Positions 16,314 to 24,994 of a stretch of DNA of 48,377 nucleotides are shown here, piece after piece. Position 1 is the stretch's first letter. Every line of letters begins with the position of its first letter. The stretch is taken from NCBI RefSeq assembly GCF_901521055.1, contig NZ_CABEGA010000032.1, forward strand, positions 1 to 48,377. Direction: 5' to 3'. Under the pieces are notes generated by a model. The model made no database searches. It had not been told where the DNA came from and saw only the letters and a list, made by a program, of their open reading frames with translations. The position numbers and the translations under genes are program-made. The DNA is from Cellulomonas hominis (GTDB lineage Bacteria; Actinomycetota; Actinomycetes; Actinomycetales; Cellulomonadaceae).

Positions 16314-19091
16314 ATGAGCAGGCCACGCACGACGACGGGCGCCCCCCTGTCGAACGCCCCCGCCGGCACCCAGCCCCGGGACCTGCCGCCCACCCAGCGG
16401 CCGCACGCCACGCCGGACCGGACCATCCACATGATCGGCAACTCGCACATCGACCCCGTGTGGCTGTGGCCGTGGCAGGAGGGCTACCAGGAGGCGCGGG
16501 CGACGTTCTGGTCCGCGATCCACCGGATGGACGAGTACCCGGACTTCGTGTTCACGTGCGACCAGATGGTGCTGCTGTCGTGGGTCGAGGAGTCCGACCC
16601 CGAGCTGTTCGCCCGCATCACCGAGCGCGTCGCCGAGGGCCGGTGGGTCAACGTCGGCGGCTGGTGGGTGGAGCCCGACTGCAACATGCCGATGGGCGAG
16701 TCGTTCGCCCGCCAGGGCCTGTACGGGCAGCGCTACCTGATCTCCCGGTTCGGCAAGGCCGCCACGGTCGGGATGAACGTCGACCCGTTCGGCCACAGCG
16801 CCTCCCTGCCGACGGTCCTGCGCGGGCACGGGCTCGACTCCTACCTGTTCCTGCGCCCCGGCCCGCACGAGAGCGACCTGGCCGACACCCTGTTCCGCTG
16901 GCGCGCGCCGGACGGGAGCACCGTCCTGGCCTACCGGATCCCGTTCGAGTACTGCTCCCCCGCCGGGTCCGTCGACGGTCAGGTGGACAAGGCGCTCGGC
17001 ACGCTGGACCGCTCGCTCGGCGACGTCATGGTGCTGTACGGGGTCGGCAACCACGGCGGCGGCCCGACCATCGCGAACATCGAGTCGATCCACCGGTACG
17101 ACCGGATGGGCTCGTTCGGCCGCCTGACCATGTCCTCCCCGCGCGACTACCTCGACTCGGTGCAGGCGCGCGGGCCCGAGTTCCTGGACGGCCTGGCCGC
17201 GTGGTCGGACGACCTCCAGCACCACGCCCCGGGCTGCTACTCCGCGCACTCCGGGATCAAGGCGTGGCAGCGCCGCGCCCAGTTCGCGCTGCTGTCGGCG
17301 GAGCGCTGGGCCGCGGTGGCGGCGGTGCACGACGGCACGCCGTACCCCCGCGAGGACCTGGAGCGGGCCTGGAAGCAGGTGCTGTTCAACCAGTTCCACG
17401 ACGTGCTGCCCGGGTCCGCGATCGAGCACGCCTACGACGACGCGCGCGACCAGCTCGGTGAGGCCGTCGCCATCGCGAAGCGGGTGATCGTGCGGGCGCA
17501 CAACACGATCGCCCGGCAGGTCGACGTGCCGATGGAGGAGGCCAGCCAGCCGGTGCTGGTCTTCAACCCGCACCCGTGGCCCGTGTCGACGGACGTCGAG
17601 CTGCACTACGGCTCCACGCCCGGGCCCGTGCACGTCGTGGACGACGAGGGCCGCACCGTCGTCTCGCAGCCGACCCAGTCGAAGGCCACCACCAACCAGA
17701 CGGGCCGGGGTGCCCTGGTGTTCCGGGCCGAGGTGCCCGCGCTCGGCTACCGGCTGTACCGGGTGCGGATGGCCGCGGAGCCCGCCCGCCCGGAGTGGAG
17801 CGCCGGCGCCCCGGGCCGGCTCTCGGCGTCCGAGACGGTGCTCGAGAACGACCTGGTCCGCATCGAGCTCGACCCCGCGACGGGCTGGATCCGTTCCTAC
17901 CGGGACAAGCGCACCGGGCTGGACGTGATGCGCGGCGTCGACGGTGCCCAGCACACCCAGGTCTGCGCCGACCCGACCGACACCTGGGGCCACCGCGTCG
18001 TGTCCTACGCCTGGGCGGGCGACCCGATGAAGCTCGCGCGGATCGTCGTGCGGGAGTCCGGGCCGCTGCGGGCGCGGGTCCGCGTCGAGCGGGAGTGGGG
18101 CGCCTCGACCATGACGGAGGAGCTGCTGCTCGACCACGACTCGGCCGTCCTGCGCGTCGACGTCACGCTGGACTGGCGCGAGCACGCGCACCTGCTCAAG
18201 CTGCGGTTCCCCACGGCGCTGTCCGACCCGCGGGCGACGTACCAGATCCCGTACGCCGCGCTCGAGCGGCCGGTCGAGGGGGCCGAGGAGCCCGGCCAGG
18301 GCTGGGTGGACCTCACCGGCACGGTCGACGGCCGCCCGGCGGGCCTCACGCTCGTCACGACGAACAAGCACGGGTACGACGTGTCCCCCGGCGACGAGCC
18401 CAGCATCGGGGTCACCGCGGTGCGCAGCCCCGTCTACGCGTGGCACGACCCGCGGCTGCTCGACGGCGAGGACATCTACTCCTACCAGGACCAGGGCGTG
18501 CAGCGGTTCTCCTACGAGCTGGTCGTGCACGACGGCGACCGCCGCACCGCCGACCCGGGCCGCCGCGCCGCGGTGCTCGGGTCCCCGGTGCGGGCGATGC
18601 TCGAGTCGTTCCACGCCGGGTCGCTGCCCCGCACGGGGTCGTTCGCGTCCGACAACGCCGGCGCGGTGATGGTGACCGCGCTCAAGGGCACCGAGGACGT
18701 CACGGACGGCCCCGGCGGCGCGGACCTGGTCGTCCGGGCCGTCGAGACGCGCGGCGAGCCGGGCACCGCCCGCATCGACCTCCCGCTGGTCGGCCGCACG
18801 CTGGAGGCCGACTTCGGGCCGTACCAGCTGCGGACGTTCCGGGTGCCGGCCGACCCCGCCGCGCCGGTGGTCGAGCTGGACCTGGTGGAGCGCCCGCTCG
18901 ACGGGACGGGCCCCGACGGGACGCGTCCGGTGCGGTCCGGGGAGATCGACGCCGACGTCCCGGCCGCCGGCCCGGCCCCCGAGGGAGCCGGTGAGGGCAC
19001 CACGGTGCTCACGGCCACGCAGGTGTCCTCGCCCGACGCGACCGGCCGGCCCCGCGCCGCGGACGCGCCCTCGGCGGACGACCCCGCCTGA
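16314..19091 (+). CDS. GH38 alpha-mannosidase, second paralogue
   Basis: This 925-residue alpha-mannosidase of family GH38 has its catalytic domain at the N-terminus, without the long extension of the first paralogue. Zinc ligands are H45 and D47 in GNSHIDPVWLWP, the nucleophile is D157 in NVDPFGHSASLP, and the later motif is NQFHDVLPGSAIEH. Large C-terminal beta domains and a low-complexity Pro/Ala/Gly tail (last 50 residues) follow. No signal peptide is seen. ATG 16314 has a GAGGAGCGAG ribosome site. Its sequence differs strongly from the paralogues at 11066 and 19165, so different linkages or aglycones are likely. Confidence 0.9.
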   Translation: MSRPRTTTGAPLSNAPAGTQPRDLPPTQRPHATPDRTIHMIGNSHIDPVWLWPWQEGYQEARATFWSAIHRMDEYPDFVFTCDQMVLLSWVEESDPELFARITERVAEGRWVNVGGWWVEPDCNMPMGESFARQGLYGQRYLISRFGKAATVGMNVDPFGHSASLPTVLRGHGLDSYLFLRPGPHESDLADTLFRWRAPDGSTVLAYRIPFEYCSPAGSVDGQVDKALGTLDRSLGDVMVLYGVGNHGGGPTIANIESIHRYDRMGSFGRLTMSSPRDYLDSVQARGPEFLDGLAAWSDDLQHHAPGCYSAHSGIKAWQRRAQFALLSAERWAAVAAVHDGTPYPREDLERAWKQVLFNQFHDVLPGSAIEHAYDDARDQLGEAVAIAKRVIVRAHNTIARQVDVPMEEASQPVLVFNPHPWPVSTDVELHYGSTPGPVHVVDDEGRTVVSQPTQSKATTNQTGRGALVFRAEVPALGYRLYRVRMAAEPARPEWSAGAPGRLSASETVLENDLVRIELDPATGWIRSYRDKRTGLDVMRGVDGAQHTQVCADPTDTWGHRVVSYAWAGDPMKLARIVVRESGPLRARVRVEREWGASTMTEELLLDHDSAVLRVDVTLDWREHAHLLKLRFPTALSDPRATYQIPYAALERPVEGAEEPGQGWVDLTGTVDGRPAGLTLVTTNKHGYDVSPGDEPSIGVTAVRSPVYAWHDPRLLDGEDIYSYQDQGVQRFSYELVVHDGDRRTADPGRRAAVLGSPVRAMLESFHAGSLPRTGSFASDNAGAVMVTALKGTEDVTDGPGGADLVVRAVETRGEPGTARIDLPLVGRTLEADFGPYQLRTFRVPADPAAPVVELDLVERPLDGTGPDGTRPVRSGEIDADVPAAGPAPEGAGEGTTVLTATQVSSPDATGRPRAADAPSADDPA

Positions 19092-19116
19092 GCCCCGGGC
19101 TCACGACGGCACGCAC

Positions 19117-19153
19117 GACGGAGGGGGGTCCCGGTCCGGGACCCCCCTTCGTC
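19117..19153. terminator. Bidirectional terminator between two GH38 genes
   Basis: An 18-bp stem, with one G-T pair, is centred on 19135 and built from GGGGGGTCCCGG and its complement. It lies 26 bp after the second GH38 gene and 12 bp after the stop of the convergent third one. Confidence 0.8.
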
Positions 19154-19164
19154 GTCGGACCGAC

Positions 19165-21666
19165 CTACCGCCCGACGCGGCGCAGCACCACGTCGGCCAC
19201 CCCGAAGGCGTCGAGCGTGACCCGCCCGCCCCCGGCCACGCCGTCACCGTCCCACGCGACCTCGGCCTCGACGGGCGCGGCGCCCACGTTCCGCACCCGC
19301 ACACGCACCGCGCCGTCGTCCGTCGGGCGCACCTCGGCGAGCACCCCGTCCGCCGGCTCGACGCGCAGGCCCGTCCCGCCGTCGACGGTGACCGGCCCGT
19401 CGTACGCGCGCGCCTGCAGCGGCTCGGCGACGTCCCGGCCCAGCACCCGGACCTGCTCCCGCGTGACCGCCTCGGCGGCGGCGAACCGGTACCGGTAGGT
19501 GCGGGTGCCCTCCTGCCGGGCCTGGAAGTTCGTGAAGTGCAGGTTGTTCATCAGCCACGACGACACGTACCCGCGCTCGGCGCGCAGCGTGCGTGCCCAC
19601 TCGCCGGTGTGCAGCCCGCCGAGCTGGACGAGCGGCGCGTCGACCGTCCCCCACAGCACCCCGGGCCCGCCGCCGGCGGGGTGCACCCCCACCGCGTGCT
19701 GCACGGAGTACCAGTCCTTGCTGGTGTCGGGCAGCTGCTCGGTCTCGGCGGCGTAGACCGCGCCGGCGGTCTCCAGCAGGAACTCCGGCGCTGCCACGGC
19801 GAACGGGAACGCGACGTGGATGCTCTCGGGCCCGAACGCCTCCGGCTTCACCAGCGCGACCTCCAGGTCCACCACGTCGAGGTCGCGGTACAGCGTGAGG
19901 GTCGTGGTCGCCGCCGGCAGCCCGGGCGGGGTCGTCCGCCACGAGATGCGCGCCCAGCCGTCGCCGTCGGTGACGAGCGGCTCCTCGTCCCCGGTGGCGT
20001 GCCGCCGGTCGAAGTCCGGCCCCGGGAAGTCGGGGTGGAAGTCCTTGGGGTCGCGCACGACCATCGGGTGCGTGCTCCCGGGGACGACGGTCTCGGTGAC
20101 GACCGCCCCGAGCCCGTGCGGGACGGTCGCGTCGACGAGCTCGCGCCCGGACGGCACGTGCACCAGGGACACGACACCGCCGCGGCCCGGGTCGACCACC
20201 ACCCGGTACGGTCCGCACGCGAGCTCGCAGCCGGGGCGCGCGGCGCCGGGTGCCGCGGGCAGGGGCACGGTGGTGACCCCGAACGGCGGGACCGTCGCGA
20301 CGGTCCGGGCCCGGTGGCGTCCGGCGACCTCGACGTCGACCGGCTCGGTGCGGGTGCGCTCCGTGGGGTTCACGACCACGATCCGGGTCTCCCCCGGGGT
20401 GTGCGGCCGCGCGCCGCCGGCGGGGCCGCTCGCCACGAGCCGGAACAGCCCCTCCACCGCCATGTCCCGCGCGACGTCGAACGCGCCGTACGCGAAGGCG
20501 GCCTTGGCGTTCCAGTGCGAGTGGCTGAACGTCGAGTACGGCTTGGAGTACGTCTCCCAGGATCCCCACGTGTGCTCGGCGAACAGCAGCAGGTCCGCGT
20601 CGACGCGCGCCAGGTCGCGCGCGACCTCGGCGTCGGACCGCAGCCGCACCGGACCGCGCCGGTAGCCGATGACGTCCGCGAGCGCCGGCTCGCCGTCCCC
20701 GCGCAGGCGGGTGAGCCCCAGCGTGGTCTGCGCGGCGCGGGCGAGGCTGCGCGCCTCCCGGTAGACCGCCACCTCACGGGCGGTCGACCCGTGGCCGTGC
20801 GCCCACCAGTCCGACCACTCCCCGCGGGCGACCGGCGCGCCGGCGGCCTGCGGCTGCAGCACGTCCAGGGCCTCGTCGACCGTGGCGGTCCGCATCGGCA
20901 CGTCCGGGTGCCGGGCGTTCCAGTGCCGCACCACGTCGAGGAACAGGGCGGTCGGCCAGCGGTTGTCGTTCGCGGCGTGCACCACGGCCGTGTCGTACGG
21001 GTAGTCGTCGCGCTTCTCGAGCCGGGCGACGAAGTCGGCGACGTGCGCCTCGGCCGCCTCGACGTCGCCGTCGACGATGCCCCACTCCTCCCCGATCCCG
21101 TAGTGGGTCGACAGCCACACGAACACCCGGCCGCCCGACGGCCCCTCCCACCAGAACCCGGTCGGCTGCGGGTACGGGGGGCGGCCGTGGTCGGGGTTCA
21201 GCGCCATGACCAGCCGGCCGACGCCGGCGCGGCGCATGCCGTCGACCGTGCCCCACGCGGTGCCGTTCACGTCCCCGTGCTGCTCGGTCCGGACGTCGAC
21301 CCCGACGGCGCGGAGCCGGTCGAGCGCGTCGTAGGCGGTCCCGAGCTCGGCGTCGGACAGCAGCTGCGTCATGTTGAGGTAGCCGCCGGTCACCGCGACC
21401 CGCCCCTCGGCGACGCGGCGCCGCAGCCGCTCGACGTCCGCCGCGTCGGCGCCCTCGAGGAACCGGAGCACCGGCCTGACCACCTCGAACGTCCACCGGA
21501 AGGCGTCCGGGCCGTCGCCGTCGTTCGTGTCGCAGAGCTCGAGCACGCGCCGTACGGTCTCGGCGTGCAGGTCGTCGACCAGGCGCGGGCTGTTCGTGTA
21601 CCCGACGTCGTGGTGCGTGTGGCCGACGAGCAGGATCTGACGGACGGACTGATCACGCGGGGGCAT
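19165..21666 (-). CDS. Divergent GH38-superfamily glycosidase
   Basis: This 833-residue protein has the GH38 N-terminal fold but an unusual signature. The metal motif reads GHTHHDVGYTN (H16, H18 or H19, D20) and the likely nucleophile is D132 in EQHGDVNGTAWG, instead of the usual D-x-F-G-H. Further landmarks are VMALNPDHGRPP near residue 160, FVWLSTHYG near 190 and FAEHTWGSWETYSKP near 370. The C-terminal half is beta-rich. It may be an alpha-mannosidase with another linkage preference or a related exo-glycosidase. ATG 21666 is preferred because of GAGGA upstream. The clearest LacI-type operator of the window lies 18 bp before the start. Confidence 0.8.
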   Translation of the reverse strand: MPPRDQSVRQILLVGHTHHDVGYTNSPRLVDDLHAETVRRVLELCDTNDGDGPDAFRWTFEVVRPVLRFLEGADAADVERLRRRVAEGRVAVTGGYLNMTQLLSDAELGTAYDALDRLRAVGVDVRTEQHGDVNGTAWGTVDGMRRAGVGRLVMALNPDHGRPPYPQPTGFWWEGPSGGRVFVWLSTHYGIGEEWGIVDGDVEAAEAHVADFVARLEKRDDYPYDTAVVHAANDNRWPTALFLDVVRHWNARHPDVPMRTATVDEALDVLQPQAAGAPVARGEWSDWWAHGHGSTAREVAVYREARSLARAAQTTLGLTRLRGDGEPALADVIGYRRGPVRLRSDAEVARDLARVDADLLLFAEHTWGSWETYSKPYSTFSHSHWNAKAAFAYGAFDVARDMAVEGLFRLVASGPAGGARPHTPGETRIVVVNPTERTRTEPVDVEVAGRHRARTVATVPPFGVTTVPLPAAPGAARPGCELACGPYRVVVDPGRGGVVSLVHVPSGRELVDATVPHGLGAVVTETVVPGSTHPMVVRDPKDFHPDFPGPDFDRRHATGDEEPLVTDGDGWARISWRTTPPGLPAATTTLTLYRDLDVVDLEVALVKPEAFGPESIHVAFPFAVAAPEFLLETAGAVYAAETEQLPDTSKDWYSVQHAVGVHPAGGGPGVLWGTVDAPLVQLGGLHTGEWARTLRAERGYVSSWLMNNLHFTNFQARQEGTRTYRYRFAAAEAVTREQVRVLGRDVAEPLQARAYDGPVTVDGGTGLRVEPADGVLAEVRPTDDGAVRVRVRNVGAAPVEAEVAWDGDGVAGGGRVTLDAFGVADVVLRRVGR

Positions 21667-21683
21667 ACCGGAATCCTCGTCTT

Positions 21684-21701
21684 TGTGGCATCGTTGCCAC
21701 A
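21684..21701 (-). promoter_or_regulatory. Best LacI-type operator, before the divergent GH38 gene
   Basis: TGTGGCATCGTTGCCACA has perfect 7-bp arms around TCGT. It lies between the start of the leftward GH38-like gene and its upstream region, and defines the consensus used for the other sites in this window. Confidence 0.7.
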
Positions 21702-21782
21702 TGAGCCTAGTCACACTGGCGGCGCTCAGTCCATGGTCAGCACCGGTTCGACAGGCGTAATCACTCCGTGATCCCTACGCTC

Positions 21783-21834
21783 TTGTCCCGGCCGAGGCGC
21801 CTGAACTAGCGTCCGATGTGGGAAGGTTTTCAGA
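21783..21834 (+). promoter_or_regulatory. Promoter and degenerate operator of the binding-protein gene
   Basis: TTGTCC (21783-21788), an 18-bp spacer and TAGCGT (21807-21812) resemble a vegetative promoter. TGTGGGAAGGTTTTCAGA follows at 21817-21834. It keeps seven of eight fixed LacI positions but has G for the central C, so its membership in the regulon is uncertain. Confidence 0.4.
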
Positions 21835-21912
21835 CCCTCGGCAGTGCTGCTGAGGGCTCTCCCGTGGGCCTGCGAGGACGCCGGCCCGCCGGCCGAGGAA
21901 GGGAAGACGTTC

Positions 21913-23280
21913 ATGACCAAGAGTCGCCGCGCAGCGATCGCCCTGCTGCCGATCACCGCGCTCGCGCTGGCCGCGTGCAGCTCCGGCGGAGGTGAGGAGG
22001 GCGCCGCCGAGCCGACCGACTTCTCCACCGAGGCGTCGGGCACGCTCAACGCCTGGGGCTTCGAGAACGCCGACGACGTGGGCACCTCGCGCCTCGACTA
22101 CGCCGCGGAGCAGCTGTCGGACGTGGACATCGAGCTCGACGCCACGGCGTTCGACTCCCAGAAGTTCACCACCCGCATCGCCGGCGGCGACGTCCCGGAC
22201 GTCGTGCAGATGGACCGCCGCTACGTCACCACCTACGCCGCGCAGGACCTGATCCTGCCGCTCGACGCCTGCTACGAGGCGCACGACGTCGACCCCGACG
22301 AGCAGTACTACCCATCCGTCGTGGACGACGTCCGGTACGAAGACCAGGTCTGGGCCGTGCCGCAGTTCTTCCAGCCGCCGGCCATCATCGTCAACAAGCG
22401 GGTCATGGACGCGGCCGGGATCACGCCCGACCAGATCGACACCTCGCAGCCCGACGTGCTGGTCGACGCGATCTCGAAGATGTACAAGGAGAGCGGCGGC
22501 GTCCCCACGACGCTCGGCTTCGACCCGCAGGCCACCGGGCAGGGCGGCCTGTGGATCCTCGGGCAGGGCGGCCAGCTCACCGACGAGGAGGGCGTCCCCA
22601 CCCTCGACGACCCGTCGAACGTCGCCGGCATCGAGCTGCTCAAGCAGATCACCGACGCCCAGGGCGGCTTCGCCAAGGTCAAGAGCTTCACCGACTCGTT
22701 CGACACCTTCGGCGACAACAACCAGTACGTCGCGGACCAGGTCGGCGCGCAGGTCAACGCCCAGTGGTACCCGAACGTCCTGGGCGCCTACGTCGGCCAG
22801 CTCCAGATCGAGGCGGTGCCGTTCCTCGACCAGGAGGGCAACCCGTTCTCCGTCGCCTCCGGCACGGCGTTCGTCATCCCCGCCGGCGCGGAGAACAAGG
22901 ACGCCGCGTGCGCCTGGATGCTCAACCTCACCTCGTACGACGCCTGGATGGCGGCCGGCGAGGCGCGCGCGAACACCATCTCCGAGGAGGGCGGCCTGAA
23001 CACCGGCCTCTTCACGGGCTCCCCGGAGGCCGACCAGGCGATCCGCGACCAGTACGTCACGGAGACCGGTGACGCCGGCTTCGACCAGGTCATCTCGACC
23101 TTCTACGACGTCGTGGACTACGGGCAGACCTTCGGGTCGTCGCCCGCCGGCCAGGACATCCAGAACGAGCTGAACAACGCCATCACCGCGGCGCTGCTCG
23201 GCGACAAGACGCCCGAGGAGGCCCTGGCCGACGCCCAGACCGCGGCCATGCGGGCGTACGACAACATCACGGGCGGCTGA
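21913..23280 (+). CDS. Extracellular solute-binding lipoprotein, family 1 (sugar ABC transporter)
   Basis: This 455-residue lipoprotein has a signal peptide ending in the lipobox LALAAC (C22), so the mature protein is anchored outside the membrane. The body matches carbohydrate-binding proteins of ABC importers: TRIAGGDVPDVVQMDRRY near residue 95, VPQFFQPPAIIVNKRVMD near 150 and the hinge region GTAFVIPAG near 315. No permease or ATPase gene follows. A terminator and a convergent tadA come next, so transport must use permeases encoded elsewhere. Its position beside the GH38 genes suggests a mannose- or GlcNAc-containing oligosaccharide ligand. Confidence 0.88.
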   Translation: MTKSRRAAIALLPITALALAACSSGGGEEGAAEPTDFSTEASGTLNAWGFENADDVGTSRLDYAAEQLSDVDIELDATAFDSQKFTTRIAGGDVPDVVQMDRRYVTTYAAQDLILPLDACYEAHDVDPDEQYYPSVVDDVRYEDQVWAVPQFFQPPAIIVNKRVMDAAGITPDQIDTSQPDVLVDAISKMYKESGGVPTTLGFDPQATGQGGLWILGQGGQLTDEEGVPTLDDPSNVAGIELLKQITDAQGGFAKVKSFTDSFDTFGDNNQYVADQVGAQVNAQWYPNVLGAYVGQLQIEAVPFLDQEGNPFSVASGTAFVIPAGAENKDAACAWMLNLTSYDAWMAAGEARANTISEEGGLNTGLFTGSPEADQAIRDQYVTETGDAGFDQVISTFYDVVDYGQTFGSSPAGQDIQNELNNAITAALLGDKTPEEALADAQTAAMRAYDNITGG

Positions 23281-23297
23281 CCGCCGAGCACGCCGTG

Positions 23298-23335
23298 ACC
23301 GAGGGGCCCCGCCGGCGACGGCGGGGCCCCTCGGT
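23298..23335. terminator. Bidirectional terminator between binding protein and tadA
   Basis: A perfect 17-bp stem (ACCGAGGGGCCCCGCCG and complement) with a GCGA loop lies 17 bp past the binding-protein stop. The convergent tadA gene ends 47 bp further on. Confidence 0.88.
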
Positions 23336-23382
23336 GCGTCCGGGGCGGTGGCGGCACGGTGGCGGCACGAGGGCCCGTGGCG

Positions 23383-23850
23383 TCAGGCGCCGCGGTGCGT
23401 CGCGAAGAACTCGCGCAGCACCCGGGCGCACTCCTCCTCGCGCACGCCGCCGACCACCTCGACGCGGTGGTTCAGCCGCGAGTCCCGCACGACGTCCCAC
23501 TGGGACCCGCACGCCCCGGCCTTGGGGTCCCACGCGCCCAGCACCAGCCGCGGCACCCGCGCCAGCACCGTCGCACCGGCGCACATCAGGCACGGCTCGA
23601 GGGTCACCACGAGCGTGCAGTCGTCCAGCCGCCACCGCCCGAGCGCGTCCGACGCCGCGCGCAGGGCCAGCACCTCGGCGTGCGCCGTCGGGTCGGCGTC
23701 CGCCTCCCGCCGGTTCCGGCCGGCCCCGACGACCGCGCCGTCGGGGCCCAGCACCACGGCACCGACCGGGACGTCCTGCGTCGCGGCGCACCCGGCCGCC
23801 TCGGTGAGGGCCAGGCCCATGGCGGTGAGGTCGTCGGGGCGCGCGAACAT
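23383..23850 (-). CDS. tadA: tRNA-specific adenosine deaminase
   Basis: This 155-residue zinc enzyme makes inosine at the wobble position of tRNA-Arg(ACG). The zinc and catalytic motifs are PTAHAEVLAL and LEPCLMCAGA, in the order and spacing of TadA, and AWDPKAGACGSQWD near residue 110 is also typical. The ATG start has GAGGA upstream. The upstream neighbour upp is divergent, a common actinobacterial arrangement. A cytosine or guanine deaminase is less likely given the short length. Confidence 0.92.
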   Translation of the reverse strand: MFARPDDLTAMGLALTEAAGCAATQDVPVGAVVLGPDGAVVGAGRNRREADADPTAHAEVLALRAASDALGRWRLDDCTLVVTLEPCLMCAGATVLARVPRLVLGAWDPKAGACGSQWDVVRDSRLNHRVEVVGGVREEECARVLREFFATHRGA

Positions 23851-23896
23851 GGCGCCATCCTCGCGCACCGCAGGCACCGCGGCGGGGGCGGGGTGG

Positions 23897-23922
23897 TGAC
23901 GGAGGTGGAGGACGGAGGTGGA
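23897..23922. repeat. Tandem 13-bp repeat in the tadA-upp intergenic region
   Basis: GACGGAGGTGGAG occurs twice without a gap. It lies about 50 bp before the tadA start and may only reflect slippage, with no function evident. Confidence 0.5.
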
Positions 23923-24078
23923 GGCACAGCGGCCACGCGAGTCAGGGGAACCGGCGCGACCGCCGTGCGGGTCCCATCGTGGTGGGCGCCAGCCTCCCCC
24001 GCCCGGGACGTTCGGCCCTCCCGGGTGCGCCGCGCCCGCGCCCTCCGGGGCGTGCCACCCGGGCCACGACGGGCACGG

Positions 24079-24084
24079 TAGGTT
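24079..24084 (+). promoter_or_regulatory. -10 box for leaderless upp
   Basis: TAGGTT ends six bases before the upp ATG and no ribosome-binding site is present, which suggests transcription starts at or next to the start codon. Confidence 0.55.
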
Positions 24085-24090
24085 GGGCCC

Positions 24091-24726
24091 ATGCGCCTGC
24101 ACGTTGCCGACCACCCGCTCGTCGCCCACAAGCTGTCGGTGCTCCGCAACAAGGAGACGTCCTCCCCGACGTTCCGCAAGCTCGTCGACGAGCTCGTGAC
24201 CCTGCTGGCGTACGAGGCCACGCGCGACGTGCGCACCGAGCCGGTCGACATCGAGACCCCCGTCGCCAGCACCACCGGCGTGAAGATCGCCGAGCCCCTG
24301 CCGCTCGTCGTGCCGATCCTGCGCGCCGGCCTCGGGATGCTCGACGGCATGACCCGCCTGATGCCGACCGCCGAGGTCGGCTTCCTCGGCATGCAGCGTG
24401 ACGAGACGACGCTCGAGGCGATCACCTACGCGAACCGCCTGCCGGAGGACCTCACCGGCCGGCAGTGCTTCCTCATCGACCCGATGCTCGCCACCGGCGG
24501 CACGCTCGTCGCGGCCATCGACTACCTGTTCGCCCGCGGCGCCCGCGACGTGACGGCCGTGTGCCTGCTCGCCGCGCCGGAGGGCCTGAAGGTGGTCGAG
24601 GAGGCCGTCGGCGACCGCATGGACGTCACCGTCGTGGTCGCCGCCGTCGACGAGCGCCTGGACGAGCGCGCGTACATCATCCCGGGGCTCGGCGACGCGG
24701 GCGACCGCCTCTACGGCGTCGTCTGA
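24091..24726 (+). CDS. upp: Uracil phosphoribosyltransferase
   Basis: This 211-residue enzyme of pyrimidine salvage joins uracil and PRPP to make UMP. The PRPP-binding loop is [13 protein letters not shown] near residue 128 and the uracil-binding end is [25 protein letters not shown] near 76 is also characteristic. The length is exactly that of the family. The start fits a leaderless transcript. The gene is monocistronic, followed by a hairpin. Confidence 0.97.
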   Translation: MRLHVADHPLVAHKLSVLRNKETSSPTFRKLVDELVTLLAYEATRDVRTEPVDIETPVASTTGVKIAEPLPLVVPILRAGLGMLDGMTRLMPTAEVGFLGMQRDETTLEAITYANRLPEDLTGRQCFLIDPMLATGGTLVAAIDYLFARGARDVTAVCLLAAPEGLKVVEEAVGDRMDVTVVVAAVDERLDERAYIIPGLGDAGDRLYGVV

Positions 24727-24750
24727 CCGGGCTCCGGCCACCCGGGCCGC

Positions 24751-24768
24751 GGCGCCCCGTAGGGCGCC
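24751..24768 (+). terminator. Terminator after upp
   Basis: A perfect 7-bp GC stem (GGCGCCC) with a CGTA loop lies 24 bp after the upp stop. A second dyad, GGTCTC-n7-GAGACC at 24771-24789, follows at once and may instead belong to the next promoter. Confidence 0.6.
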
Positions 24769-24803
24769 CTGGTCTCGGCCGCTGAGACCGCCGCGCAAAG
24801 CCC

Positions 24804-24832
24804 TTGGTCGCCGCGGTGGCCCCTGCGACGAT
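24804..24832 (+). promoter_or_regulatory. Promoter for the leaderless mini-ORF and downstream gene
   Basis: TTGGTC (24804-24809), a 17-bp spacer and GACGAT (24827-24832) place the transcription start at GTG 24839. No other promoter is evident before the gene at 24995. Confidence 0.45.
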
Positions 24833-24838
24833 CGTCGC

Positions 24839-24925
24839 GTGATCACCCGCCCGTACCCCGTCGACGCCGCCCCGGCGTCCGCCGGCGTACGCCCGGGGAC
24901 GCATCGCACGCGCTGTCGGTCCTGA
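24839..24925 (+). CDS. Possible leaderless leader peptide, 28 residues
   Basis: A short frame begins with GTG exactly where a predicted promoter should start transcription and encodes 28 residues ending in TRCRS. It precedes the gene at 24995 by 69 bp, so it could be a translated leader that influences that gene. The peptide matches nothing I recognise. Chance occurrence in GC-rich DNA is the main alternative. Confidence 0.3.
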   Translation: MITRPYPVDAAPASAGVRPGTHRTRCRS

Positions 24926-24994
24926 CGCCCCGCCGTCCTCCCGACCTCAGCCCGACCGCCTCGTCGCGGTCCCCGCGCACCCCCGGAGCATCCC

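Noticed and set aside
24771..24789. LexA-type SOS box
   Set aside because: GGTCTC-n7-GAGACC does not fit the actinobacterial GAAC-n4-GTTC or related SOS consensus.
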